From JAGREO01 sp020446285 (GTDB taxonomy: Bacteria; Pseudomonadota; Alphaproteobacteria; Geminicoccales; Geminicoccaceae): a DNA stretch of 64,000 nucleotides. This document shows positions 45,542-54,426 of the stretch, piece after piece. The translations under genes and the position numbers were made by a program. The stretch's first letter is position 1; every line of letters starts with the position of its first letter. The stretch spans positions 186,001 through 250,000 of the forward strand of contig JAWKVP010000002.1 of the NCBI GenBank assembly GCA_041398005.1, given 5' to 3'. Under the pieces are notes generated by a model. It made no database searches and was not told the DNA's origin. It was given only the letters and a program-made list of their open reading frames with translations.

Positions 45542-46054
45542 ATGCAGCGGATCAGGACAGGTATCTATCCGGGGACGTTCGATCCCATCCACAACGGGCA
45601 TCTCGACGTCATCCGGCGTGCCACCGTGCTCGTGGACAGGTTGATCGTCGGGGTCGCCATCAACGCGGGCAAGGACCCGCTCTTCACGCTGCCGGAACGA
45701 ACGGCGATGGTCGAGGCCGACATTGACGGCCTCATGGCCGCCAACGCCACCAACGGCACGCGAATCGAGGTCAAGCCGTTCGAGAACCTGCTCGTCCAGT
45801 TCGCCGCCGACAATCAGGCCGACGTCATCGTCCGCGGCCTGCGTGCCGTCTCCGATTTCGAATATGAATTCCAGATGGCGGCCAACAACAAGCGCCTCAA
45901 TCCGAAGGTCGAGACCTGCTTTCTCATGGCGTCGGAAACCAACCAGTTCATCTCCTCGCGCTTCGTCAAGGAGATCGACAAGCTTGGCGGCAATGTCTCG
46001 AGCTTCGTTTCGCCACGCGTGCTCAGGGAACTCGCCCGCATCCGCGCCAAATAA
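45542..46054 (+). CDS. coaD: Phosphopantetheine adenylyltransferase
   Basis: A 170-residue enzyme for the penultimate step of coenzyme A synthesis. The nucleotidyltransferase motif GTFDPIHNGHLDVIRR (T/HxGH) is present, with RGLRAVSDFEYEFQMA and LMASETNQFISSRFVKEI. ATG 45542 gives the standard N-terminus MQRIRTGIYPGTF; an upstream in-frame start adds 26 residues and is not favoured. An A+T-rich stretch (45427-45470) upstream may hold the promoter. It is convergent with the aldolase gene, stops 4 bases apart. Confidence 0.95.
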   Translation: MQRIRTGIYPGTFDPIHNGHLDVIRRATVLVDRLIVGVAINAGKDPLFTLPERTAMVEADIDGLMAANATNGTRIEVKPFENLLVQFAADNQADVIVRGLRAVSDFEYEFQMAANNKRLNPKVETCFLMASETNQFISSRFVKEIDKLGGNVSSFVSPRVLRELARIRAK

Positions 46055-46058
46055 CGGT

Positions 46059-46844
46059 TCAGCCGTCGAGTATGGAACGCGCGAGCGCAACCTGATTGCG
46101 GAAGCCCTGCAGGACAAAGGACAGATCGGCACCGAGAAGGGCAAAGCCGAAACCGAGCCCGAGATAGCGTTCGAGCAGATCTTTCGTATAGACCCCGCCC
46201 ATGCCGACATGTTTGCCCTCGGCACGCGCGGCGTCGATCACGGTGCGATAGGCTTCCTCGATACGCGGATGATCGAGCTCACCGGGAATGCCCATTTCGA
46301 TGGCGAGGTCGTTTGTGCCGAAAAGAAGCAGATCGACACCGGGCTCGGCTGCAATCGCGCGCGCGTTTTCGACCGCTTCGGGACTTTCGATCATCGGACA
46401 GATGAGCGTTTCCCTGTTCGCTCTCGCCATGGCCTCGTTGGCCGGCAGGGCCATATAGTCGAGTTGCGGCAGCACGCCGCCAAGCGAACGACGCCCTTCG
46501 GGTGCGAAACGGCAACGCTCGATGAACGGCCTGATTTCCTCGACCCTGTCGACATGTGGCACGACGATGCCGGCCGCACCGGCATCGAGCAGCCTCGATG
46601 CGATTTCAGGCGATTTGCCGGGCACGCGCACGAGTGGCGTGACACCGGCCCGCGCCGCCGCGACCGACAGTTCGGACGCGAAATCGGCCGTGATCGGGTT
46701 GTGCTCCATGTCGATGAACAGCCAGTCCATGCCACTCACCGCCGCCAGAGCCGCGATTTCCGTCGAACGGGCCAGGCGGGTTCCGATGCCCAGGAGCACC
46801 TCACCCGCCTCCATCCGTTCGCGCATCCTGCTACCACCCGACAT
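46059..46844 (-). CDS. HpcH/HpaI family aldolase
   Basis: A 261-residue class II pyruvate aldolase of the 4-hydroxy-2-oxoheptanedioate/2-dehydro-3-deoxyglucarate group. Metal ligands lie in CPMIESPEAVENA and GTNDLAIEMG. WLFIDMEHNPI and GAAGIVVPHVDRVEEI are further family blocks, although family members often have a longer QVE/E metal site. Substrate is unknown. It might act on products of the nearby sugar-acid type genes, but it is not in their operon. Confidence 0.82.
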   Translation of the reverse strand: MSGGSRMRERMEAGEVLLGIGTRLARSTEIAALAAVSGMDWLFIDMEHNPITADFASELSVAAARAGVTPLVRVPGKSPEIASRLLDAGAAGIVVPHVDRVEEIRPFIERCRFAPEGRRSLGGVLPQLDYMALPANEAMARANRETLICPMIESPEAVENARAIAAEPGVDLLLFGTNDLAIEMGIPGELDHPRIEEAYRTVIDAARAEGKHVGMGGVYTKDLLERYLGLGFGFALLGADLSFVLQGFRNQVALARSILDG

Positions 46845-46950
46845 TTTCGCTCTCCCCCTTGCAAGACAGCACATGCTGTCAGGAAGAGGGCTAGCATGAC
46901 ACGGTCACTCGCGCATCAAGGAGAGTGTCCGTGCTCCTGAAGAAAACCCG

Positions 46951-47202
46951 TCAGGCGCGGTGAATACGGTGGTCGGTCGCGGCGGCTTCCTCGGCGATGC
47001 GATAGATGTCGCAACGGCTGATGCCAAGATCGTCGAGCTCGCGATCATCGAGACGGGACAGCTCCTCCACGGTCGCGCGATAGGCCGCACGGCGATCGCG
47101 CCACTCGCGGAAGGTATCGCCGAGGCGGCTGCCGGAACGTCCCGTGATGACGTCGCTCATGAGACGAAGGGTACTGAAGGGGTTGACGAGAGCATAGCTC
47201 AT
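46951..47202 (-). CDS. DUF1127 domain protein
   Basis: An 83-residue, Arg-rich small protein with the DUF1127 (YjiS-like) core, WRDRRAAYRATVEELSRLDD followed by RELDDLGISRCDI. Some members of this family in alphaproteobacteria bind RNA or regulators and influence phosphate or motility phenotypes; function here is unknown. It is divergent from the UPF0280 gene with a 145-base gap containing the inverted repeat at 47295-47310. A GGAG sequence precedes the ATG by 7 bases. Confidence 0.8.
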   Translation of the reverse strand: MSYALVNPFSTLRLMSDVITGRSGSRLGDTFREWRDRRAAYRATVEELSRLDDRELDDLGISRCDIYRIAEEAAATDHRIHRA

Positions 47203-47294
47203 TTGAATTCTCCGAAAACTCGGTTCACACCGCAGGTCCGATGCACAAATGACAATATGGCTTTCGGGGGGCCGTCCGGAATGCCATACTTCTC

Positions 47295-47310
47295 ATTGCT
47301 GCATTGCAAT
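47295..47310. repeat. Inverted repeat between DUF1127 and UPF0280 genes
   Basis: ATTGC, six bases, GCAAT: a perfect 5-bp dyad in the shared upstream region of the two divergent genes. It is a candidate operator only; no regulator is implied. Confidence 0.35.
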
Positions 47311-47347
47311 AAAACATGGCTCGTTCCGGCAACAGATCGTGTTATGA

Positions 47348-48187
47348 ATGTCAGGTTTTTCCCGGTCTTTTGAACTTCATGCCGGTCCCATCGGCCTTCG
47401 GATCGAATGCGACGGCGATGCCGAAGAGCTTTCGCGCGCGGAAGCGCGAGCACGAAAGGCGTTCCCGCCCATTCTCCCGTCACTGGCGGACGAGCTTGAA
47501 ACACTTCGACGCAAGATAGAAATCGACAAGCCGCCCCCGACACTGTCGGGTCGGGTCGCAAGGCGCATGTACGAGGCGGCATTGCCCTTTGCCGACGAAT
47601 TCGTGACACCGATGGCGGCAGTCGCCGGAGCGGTCGCGGACTACATGCTCGAACAGATTGCCCGGAACACCCGGTTGCGCCGGGCCTTTGTCAACAATGG
47701 CGGCGATATTGCCATCCACCTCAACCCCGGAACCTCCATGCGGCTGGCGCTCGTTGGCAATATTGCCGCACCGGCGGTCGACGGACTCATCCGCATCGAT
47801 GCCGGATCGCATGTCCGCGGCGTTGCCACGAGCGGCTGGCGCGGGCGTTCATTCTCGTTCGGCATCGCCGATTCCGTCACCGTGCTGGCGCGCACGGCGG
47901 CAACGGCCGATGTCGCCGCAACCCTTGTCGCGAACGCCGTCAACATCGACGATCCCGCCATCGTCCGCAGACCGGCCCGCGATCTCCTACCCGACAGCGA
48001 CCTCGGCGATATGGCCGTGACAGTCGGGGTTCCGCCATTGTCGAGAGCGAAGATCGAAGCTGCACTGGATCGTGGCGAAGTGCGGGCGAAACATCTGGTG
48101 GATGAAGGACGGATCGAGGCAGCGGCACTCTTTCTCGGCAGGGAAACAAGGCTGGTCGACCCGCGCGGAATGCTCGCCGCAGGCTGA
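47348..48187 (+). CDS. UPF0280 family protein
   Basis: A 279-residue protein of the UPF0280 family, which has an ApbE-like fold and no agreed function. Markers are AGAVADYMLEQIAR, FVNNGGDIAIHLNPGT and TSGWRGRSFSFGIADSVTVL, plus the ANAVNIDDPAIVRRPAR region. There is no signal peptide or membrane helix. Flavin transfer has been suggested from the fold but is unproven. It is convergent with the response regulator gene, 33 bases apart. Confidence 0.8.
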   Translation: MSGFSRSFELHAGPIGLRIECDGDAEELSRAEARARKAFPPILPSLADELETLRRKIEIDKPPPTLSGRVARRMYEAALPFADEFVTPMAAVAGAVADYMLEQIARNTRLRRAFVNNGGDIAIHLNPGTSMRLALVGNIAAPAVDGLIRIDAGSHVRGVATSGWRGRSFSFGIADSVTVLARTAATADVAATLVANAVNIDDPAIVRRPARDLLPDSDLGDMAVTVGVPPLSRAKIEAALDRGEVRAKHLVDEGRIEAAALFLGRETRLVDPRGMLAAG

Positions 48188-48220
48188 ATACCCGAACGTC
48201 CACCGGCAGGCCAGGCGTGC

Positions 48221-48853
48221 CTACCACTCCACCTTGACTTCGGCCGCCAGGGCAAGGCGTACCAGTTGTGACAGGCTGCGGACCTCGGTTTTCTGGATGA
48301 TCCGCTGGCGATGGATCTCGACGGTCCTCGGGCTTATGTCGAGATCGGCCGCAATCACCTTGGTCGGGTGTCCGGCAACCACCAGTGCCATGATTTCCGA
48401 CTCACGCGGCGTGAGCCTGCCCATCAACACCTTCGCATGATCCCGCATCCGTGCGTCCGAACGGCGTTCGGCAGCGGTCTGGCGCGCCGTGCGCACGGCG
48501 TCGAGGATGCGGCTGTCGACGAAGGGTTTCTCGATGAAATCGACTGCGCCGAGACGCATCGCCCGCACGGCCATCGAGACGTCGCCATGGCCGGTGATCA
48601 TGATGACGACCCGCTCGGGAGCGCGCTCGCCGAGAAGCCGCAGGACTTCGAGGCCGTTGGTTCCCGGCATGCGAATGTCGAGCAGGATGAGCCCGTGCTG
48701 CAGTCTGTCGAGACCGTCCAGCAATTCGTCGCCCGATGCCAGGGCATGAGCCTCGATGCCCTCGGATTCAAGCAACAGTGTCAGCGAGTCCCTGACGGCC
48801 TCGTCATCATCAACCACGATGACATCGATCGGATCCGATTGTTCCTCAAGCAT
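48221..48853 (-). CDS. FixJ-type response regulator
   Basis: A 210-residue two-component regulator. The receiver domain carries the acidic pocket VVDDDEAV (about 14-21), the phosphoacceptor D59 in LLDIRMPG, the Thr in MITGHG and Lys in IEKPF. A C-terminal LuxR-type HTH (LTPRESEIMALVVAG, KVIAADLDISPRTVEIHRQR) follows. It overlaps the histidine kinase stop by 8 bases, so the kinase is its partner. Targets are not evident; the nearest convergent gene is UPF0280. Confidence 0.9.
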   Translation of the reverse strand: MLEEQSDPIDVIVVDDDEAVRDSLTLLLESEGIEAHALASGDELLDGLDRLQHGLILLDIRMPGTNGLEVLRLLGERAPERVVIMITGHGDVSMAVRAMRLGAVDFIEKPFVDSRILDAVRTARQTAAERRSDARMRDHAKVLMGRLTPRESEIMALVVAGHPTKVIAADLDISPRTVEIHRQRIIQKTEVRSLSQLVRLALAAEVKVEW

Positions 48854-51086
48854 CGACCTTTACCTGCAATGGCAGATTGAACGTGAAAACGGCCCCGCCC
48901 TGCTCTCCCGGGCGGGCGCGAAGCTCACCGCCATGGGCTTCGATGATCGACCGGCTGATCGACAGACCCAGCCCCATGCCACCGGGCTTCGAACTGTTGA
49001 ACGGCTCGAACAGGATGGCAGCGATCTCGGGCGAAATTCCGGAGCCCGTATCAGCGACCCTGACCTCGACATCGCCACCGCGAAGGCGACTGGCAATCTC
49101 GATTTCACGCGGATTGCACCCTGCGACCGCCTCGACGGCATTGCGGACGAGATTGACGATCACCTGCTGGATCTGAATGCGGTCGAAGGGAACGGGCGGA
49201 ACCTTCCGGTCCAGATCCACCGTGACGTGAATGTCGAGCCCGTTGGCGCCGATAAGTGCCAGCTCGAGGGCCTCGTCGACGACCTCGGTCAGGTCATGCA
49301 GGCCGACCTCCTCGCGATCCTTCTCGAAAAAGCGCCGCAGCCGGCGAATCACCAGGGCCGCCCGCTCCGCCTGCTGGACCATCTTGCGCACGGCCTCGAG
49401 CAGTCTCGCCTGACTGGCAGGATCATCGCGGGTGACCAGCCGGCGCGCGACCGACGCATAGGTCGTGAGCGCGGTGAGCGGCTGGTTGACCTCATGCGCG
49501 ATGGAAGCCGACACCTGCCCGACCGCGCTGAGGCGACCGGCATGCTGCAACTCGCGTTCGAGCTGTCGGCGACGGATCTCGCTTCCCTCGAACAGCCTCC
49601 TCGCCTCCTCCTGTTCGGTAATGTCATGCAGCACGATGACATGCCCGGACGGCAACCCGCGTTCGTCGAAAATCTGGCCTCGGGAGACGAGGATCTCGTG
49701 CATGGTGCCGTCGCGGCTGCGCAGGCGGGCACGGACACGCTGACGATCCAGTTCGCTGTCGCCGAGATTGATCGGTTCGTCATTTTCACAACGCAGGCGG
49801 ATGATCTCCACCAGCAGACGACCACAGGCCGCATCGTTGCTCCATCCCGTGAGCATCGCGGCGGTCGGATTGAGATAGTCGACCCGGCCATCGGCGCCGA
49901 CCGTGATGACTGCATCGGCGATGGCGCGCAATGTGACTGCCGCCCGCTCACGCTCGGCACGGACTGCCGCCCGTTCGACCTGCCGCACGATGATACTCCA
50001 GCCGATCAATGCCGCGATCGTGCTGATCATTGCCGCGCCCGGCGGGATCCAGATTCCGAAAAGCTGCAGACAGGCTGCCGAAAACGCCAGCAAGGCACCG
50101 AGACCGGCAAGGGCCACGAAGAATCGCTTGCGCGAACGCAGGATCAGGGTCGCGAGACCGGCAGCGAACAGAACGAGTGCGGCGACCGCGACCGGCCGCT
50201 GAAGCTCGCGCCAGATGATGTCGTGGCTCAACGCATGCAGCATGTGCGCGTGCAGGACGATCCCGGGCATTGGCACGCCATTGTCCGAAAGCGGCGTGGA
50301 GAAAGTCGAGCCGAGCCCGGATGCCGTGGCACCCACCAGCACGAGCTTGCCGCGCAGCCGCTCGGGCGATATCCGGCCCTGCACGACATCGGCGAATGTC
50401 ATGTGATCGAAGCGATTGCGTGCGGAATAGGGGATGAATGCCCATTCGTCATCGAGCAGGACCGATCTCTCATAGAGCGGGTCATTCTCGACCTCGAACG
50501 CATCGGCGCCGACCGCACGGTCGAGCAGCGCCGAACCGAAATAGGGATGCCGCGCCGGCGGCAGTCCAGAAAAACGCCGGACGCGACGGACGATCCCATC
50601 CTCGTCGACCACGAGTTCCACATGGCCGAGACCCACGCCGGCATCGATCAGTCGCGGAAGCGGGCGTATTTCCTCGGGCGGCTGTCCACTGATGCGAACG
50701 TCGCTGAAGACCGGCATGACTACCCGGCCGAAGGATGCGACGGAATCGGCGAACACCTGATCGCCGGCGAGATCCTCCCAGTCCGGTTCGGTGAAGATGA
50801 TGTCGAATGCGACCCCGGCCGCACCGGCCTCGGCAAGCTGGTCGATGAGGCGCGCGTGAAGACGCCGGGACCACGGAAAACGGCCGAGTTCGAACAGGCT
50901 TGGTTCGTCGATGGTGACAATGGCGACATCGGTCACCTCGGGCGGTGTCCAGGCACGGGCGACCAGGTCGTAGATCCGGTTGTCGAGACGGCTGGACAGG
51001 CCGAACGCGGCCAGAAGTCCGGTCAACGTGACAATCACCAGAATGAAAAGAATGGTGTCCTGTCGGCTGACCGTCCCGCTTTTCAT
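48846..51086 (-). CDS. CHASE2-PAS sensor histidine kinase
   Basis: A 746-residue membrane sensor kinase. Residues 11-31 form a membrane helix, followed by a periplasmic CHASE2 domain to about residue 290 (AIVTIDEPSLFELGRFPWSR, GVAFDIIFTEPDWEDL). Three helices follow at about 300-385, then a PAS domain (AIADAVITVGADGRVDYLNP), and a HisKA/HATPase module of the FixL type. The phosphoacceptor His is near residue 530 in SIAHEVNQPLTAL; ATPase motifs are QVIVNLVRNAVEAV, DTGSGISPE and GMGLGLSISRSI. It overlaps the LysM-FecR gene upstream in ATGA, so ligand sensing may involve that protein. Confidence 0.92.
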   Translation of the reverse strand: MKSGTVSRQDTILFILVIVTLTGLLAAFGLSSRLDNRIYDLVARAWTPPEVTDVAIVTIDEPSLFELGRFPWSRRLHARLIDQLAEAGAAGVAFDIIFTEPDWEDLAGDQVFADSVASFGRVVMPVFSDVRISGQPPEEIRPLPRLIDAGVGLGHVELVVDEDGIVRRVRRFSGLPPARHPYFGSALLDRAVGADAFEVENDPLYERSVLLDDEWAFIPYSARNRFDHMTFADVVQGRISPERLRGKLVLVGATASGLGSTFSTPLSDNGVPMPGIVLHAHMLHALSHDIIWRELQRPVAVAALVLFAAGLATLILRSRKRFFVALAGLGALLAFSAACLQLFGIWIPPGAAMISTIAALIGWSIIVRQVERAAVRAERERAAVTLRAIADAVITVGADGRVDYLNPTAAMLTGWSNDAACGRLLVEIIRLRCENDEPINLGDSELDRQRVRARLRSRDGTMHEILVSRGQIFDERGLPSGHVIVLHDITEQEEARRLFEGSEIRRRQLERELQHAGRLSAVGQVSASIAHEVNQPLTALTTYASVARRLVTRDDPASQARLLEAVRKMVQQAERAALVIRRLRRFFEKDREEVGLHDLTEVVDEALELALIGANGLDIHVTVDLDRKVPPVPFDRIQIQQVIVNLVRNAVEAVAGCNPREIEIASRLRGGDVEVRVADTGSGISPEIAAILFEPFNSSKPGGMGLGLSISRSIIEAHGGELRARPGEQGGAVFTFNLPLQVKVDA

Positions 51087-52744
51087 AACAGGAACGCGAG
51101 TGCAACAAGAACGGTCGGGATGGAAATCACCGCCCAGAGCGGTCGGGGCCCGATCTCGATCATCACCGGTTCGCCAAACGGTCCCGCATAGCCATCATCG
51201 TCAATGGCGCGGGCACGCATGTACCATGTACCAAGCGCCGGGCGCGGCAGGCTGTCCTCGTTGCCGCGCACCTCGAAGGTACGTTCGATCTCCTCGAAAT
51301 TTTCCGACCTCGAAAGCTCGATACGATAGGTGAAGCGGGGATTCTGTTCCGGCCATGACACATCGATCCGGCCTTTCGCGCCCTCTTCGGCCGACAGGTT
51401 GACGGGAGACGGTGCCAGAAGGACGTCGAAATGGGCCGGATCTCCCGGCTCGCTCTCGTCTCCGGCAGCGTCGCTGGCGACCACCTGCCAGTAGTAGCGC
51501 CCCGGCTCCAGCGTTCCGTCGAGAACCGTTTGCGATGCCGTGACACCGTTCGCGACGATCCGCGCATCGGCCATGTCCGGTGAACCGGCCAGTTCGACGG
51601 TGTAGGAAACGTCTTCTTCCTCGCCGGCCCAGGCGAGACGAATGTCCTCGCCGGTCCGGTAGCGACCCTCGCGAACGGGAGACGGCGCGAACGGCCTGAC
51701 ATCGATCATGAATGGCCGGACGGCTTCGAGCCCTTCAAGACCGAGAGCATCGATCGCACGAACACGAAGCTCGTAATTTCCGTCCGGCAGATCCAGTCCT
51801 TCCAGCGCGGCGACATCGACCCGGCGATCGAGAACCACACTGGTCGCGGTCCGGTCACGGGCAACCTGCACCCGGTAGGCGCTGGCATCGTCGACAGATC
51901 CGAACCGGATCGTGGCCGGAAGCCGGTCGATGGTTGCCGACACGCCGGAAAGATCGGGTTCGACGAGCAGGGGACGGGGTTCGATCGGCGGCTCCCCGAT
52001 GCGGGCGGTACTGCCGAAGGACGCGGGAATGATCACAGCCTCACCGGTTGCCGTGAAGGCGACGCCACCCTCGAGCACTTCGGTTCGGGCCGTATCGCCG
52101 CTTCCGTCCAGCGCCACCCGGAACACGGTGCCACGCACCGATGTCACGGCGGGCTTGGTCCATAGAATGAACCGGCCCGGATTGGGAGCGCTTGTAGGGA
52201 AGAACGTCGCCGTAGTGCCGGATTCGAGCTTGACCTCGATGTCGGAAATGGACCCGTCACCAAGCGCCGACAGGCGCACGAAACTGAGACGGCTGTCAGG
52301 CCCCAGATCCAGCGTCGAACCATCACCGAGAATCACCGAAACGCGACCATCCTGCCCTGTGGACAGGATGACGTCGCCGGCATTGTCGATCTCGCCCGCA
52401 TCGGCCTTTTCACTGGTCCCGTCGGCATAGGCCAGCAGAACCTCGCCGCTCGGCGCTTCGAGCCGCGCGCTCATGGGCCGCTCCCGCAGCCACTCGCGTG
52501 GAATGAGGAGAGTCGAGCCTATGGGCAGGTGACGCGGTCGCTGGATACCGTTTCGTTCCTGCACCTTGTCCCAGAGATCGGGATTGCGCAAATGCCGGTT
52601 GGAGACATTCCAGACACTGTCACCGGGCTGGACATTATAGACCCAGTCCTCCGCACGGCTTTCACCATGCGGGAGAAATGCCGACAGAAGGAGACCGAAA
52701 AGAAGCGGGGTACAGAAACTGGAACGGGTACGATTATTTTTCAT
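51083..52744 (-). CDS. LysM and FecR domain periplasmic protein with a C-terminal anchor
   Basis: A 553-residue exported protein. After a signal-like N-terminus (LLFGLLLSAFLPHGESRA) comes a LysM peptidoglycan-binding domain (YNVQPGDSVWNV to GSTLLIP, about 34-83), a FecR-like domain (about 110-240, with SLRGTVF-like TSVRGTVFRVALD), and fibronectin-III-like repeats (about 280-520, WAGEEEDVSYTVELA and similar). The last 20 residues form a hydrophobic helix (WAVISIPTVLVALAFLL), so the protein is likely tethered in the inner membrane with its body in the periplasm. It precedes and overlaps a CHASE2 kinase, forming a cell-envelope sensing unit with FixJ-type output. Confidence 0.83.
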   Translation of the reverse strand: MKNNRTRSSFCTPLLFGLLLSAFLPHGESRAEDWVYNVQPGDSVWNVSNRHLRNPDLWDKVQERNGIQRPRHLPIGSTLLIPREWLRERPMSARLEAPSGEVLLAYADGTSEKADAGEIDNAGDVILSTGQDGRVSVILGDGSTLDLGPDSRLSFVRLSALGDGSISDIEVKLESGTTATFFPTSAPNPGRFILWTKPAVTSVRGTVFRVALDGSGDTARTEVLEGGVAFTATGEAVIIPASFGSTARIGEPPIEPRPLLVEPDLSGVSATIDRLPATIRFGSVDDASAYRVQVARDRTATSVVLDRRVDVAALEGLDLPDGNYELRVRAIDALGLEGLEAVRPFMIDVRPFAPSPVREGRYRTGEDIRLAWAGEEEDVSYTVELAGSPDMADARIVANGVTASQTVLDGTLEPGRYYWQVVASDAAGDESEPGDPAHFDVLLAPSPVNLSAEEGAKGRIDVSWPEQNPRFTYRIELSRSENFEEIERTFEVRGNEDSLPRPALGTWYMRARAIDDDGYAGPFGEPVMIEIGPRPLWAVISIPTVLVALAFLL

Positions 52745-52980
52745 CGGTTGTTCAGAAAGTTCCGTCGGAGGAGGCCTGAAGTCACGATAGCCGAGAGAAC
52801 GTGACCGTGAAACATTCCCTCACGAGTAGCATACCATGCAATACCACGGGCCTCACCCCGACGGAAAGTCAACCACGCGATCGGCTAGCAGTCCGATCAC
52901 CGTACACGTCGCTGGCCATAGGGGTTTCCAGCGGGATCAGGATCCCGAATCCTGCGCCAAAATGAAATACGGTTGTTCAC

Positions 52981-53787
52981 CTATGCCTTTGTGACACGGG
53001 CTTCGACAATGCCGCGGAACTCTTCGTACAGCGCGGAGTTGGACGCGAGGATGGTCCCTTCCTCGAACAGGTCGTCATCACCTTCGAGTCTCGCGATTCG
53101 ACCGCCAGCCTCGCGAACGATCAGGATTCCGGCCGCAATATCCCAGGGCTTGAGGCCATATTCCCAGAAACCGTCCTGACGCCCGGCGGCGATGTAGGCG
53201 AGATCCAGCGAGGCCGTACCGAGGCGGCGCAGCCCGCCACAGACATCGGCGATCGCCGACATCTGTGCGTCGAAGCCCTTCTCGCGTCCCTTCCAGTTGC
53301 GCACCGGCAGACCACAGCCGATGAGCGCCTGGCCCATGTCGCTGCGGCCGGATACACGAAGCCGGCGATCATTGAGAAAGGCGCCGTCGCCCTTGTCGGC
53401 AGCGAAAAGTTCATCCTTGAGGGGATCGTAGATGCAACCGGCAACGATTTCACCGCGCTGCTCGAGCGCCACGGAGAGCGCGAAGTGTGGCACGCCGTGA
53501 AGGAAGTTGGTCGTACCGTCGAGCGGATCGACGAGGAACCGGCTGCTGCCGTCCTTCGCCTTGATCGCACCGCCTTCCTCGAGCAGGAAGCCGTATTCCG
53601 GGCGCATGCGTTGCAGTTCCTCGACGATGATCCGCTCGGCCTTGCGATCGGCGGCGGAAACGAAGTCGGCGGGGCCCTTCATCGACACCTGGAGCTGTTC
53701 GACCTCGCCGAAGTCACGAACGAGGTTGCGGGCGGCCTTCATGACGGCGCGAATCATCACCTGAAGGTTGGCGGAGCGACGGGGCAT
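52981..53787 (-). CDS. suhB: Inositol monophosphatase family protein
   Basis: A 268-residue Mg2+-dependent phosphatase. Motifs are EEGG near residue 70, DPLDGTTNFLHG with the metal ligands, and GLKPWDIAAGILIVREAGG. Length and order match SuhB-type proteins, which in bacteria can dephosphorylate inositol phosphates and in E. coli also aid rRNA transcription. The start MPRRSANLQVMIRAVMKAAR is likely. It follows the ThiE-like gene by 27 bases. Confidence 0.88.
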   Translation of the reverse strand: MPRRSANLQVMIRAVMKAARNLVRDFGEVEQLQVSMKGPADFVSAADRKAERIIVEELQRMRPEYGFLLEEGGAIKAKDGSSRFLVDPLDGTTNFLHGVPHFALSVALEQRGEIVAGCIYDPLKDELFAADKGDGAFLNDRRLRVSGRSDMGQALIGCGLPVRNWKGREKGFDAQMSAIADVCGGLRRLGTASLDLAYIAAGRQDGFWEYGLKPWDIAAGILIVREAGGRIARLEGDDDLFEEGTILASNSALYEEFRGIVEARVTKA

Positions 53788-53814
53788 CTTTCTCTCTTTC
53801 GGTGGAGCTGCCTG

Positions 53815-54426
53815 TCAGGCAGCGAGCATACGGTCGATGGCCACGATCAGCGATGACGCCTGCCCGCGGGCAGGCAACAGGAAATCGGCCCCTTCACCCC
53901 GGAATGCCCGGGCATCCTCGATGGAGCGAATACCGATAACGGCCGCCGGAAGAACGAACAGATCGCGCCACCATCGGAGAATTTCAACGATCTCATCGAC
54001 ATTGGCGGCACCATCCTCGTGACCGAACAGGATATAGTCCGCACCCCGCTCGCCTGCAACCATGGCGGCATGCCGCGATGTACCGCATCTGGCACCGAGG
54101 ATGCACGCCGCACCCAGCCTTCGGCGAATGGCGTCGGGATCGGCATCATGGCCGACCACCGCCCCGTCGCAGGTCGCGCGTGCATCGAATGGTCCGTCGA
54201 TGGCAAGGAACAGTGCCGCCTCGCGGCCAACAAGCCATTCGCGCGCCGCTTCGAGCTGCGGGCCGTCGGCGATGACGCCGGCAAGCGACGGCAGGGCCGG
54301 CAGATCCGCCTTCGCTCCTTCCTGCGAACCGGCGGCAGCAGCCTGCCAATGCAAAAGGAGGCGGCAAGCCGCCTCCTCCGCGTCGATCGAGGGATCCTCG
54401 ACCGGATGTCCGTCGCGCCGGCTCAC
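53815..54426 (-). CDS. ThiE-like (thiamine phosphate synthase/TenI) barrel protein, probably divergent
   Basis: A 203-residue TIM-barrel protein with late barrel features GERGADYILFGHEDGAANVD and AVIGIRSIEDARAFRGEGAD. True thiamine phosphate synthases have a GP-type phosphate loop with PT.TK after the glycine-rich strand; here it reads FGHEDGAA, so that loop is missing and thiamine phosphate synthesis is doubtful. The start is GTG 54426, which overlaps the aldolase stop in GTGA. It is translationally coupled to class I aldolase and followed by suhB. A regulatory or altered-substrate role is possible. Confidence 0.6.
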   Translation of the reverse strand: MSRRDGHPVEDPSIDAEEAACRLLLHWQAAAAGSQEGAKADLPALPSLAGVIADGPQLEAAREWLVGREAALFLAIDGPFDARATCDGAVVGHDADPDAIRRRLGAACILGARCGTSRHAAMVAGERGADYILFGHEDGAANVDEIVEILRWWRDLFVLPAAVIGIRSIEDARAFRGEGADFLLPARGQASSLIVAIDRMLAA

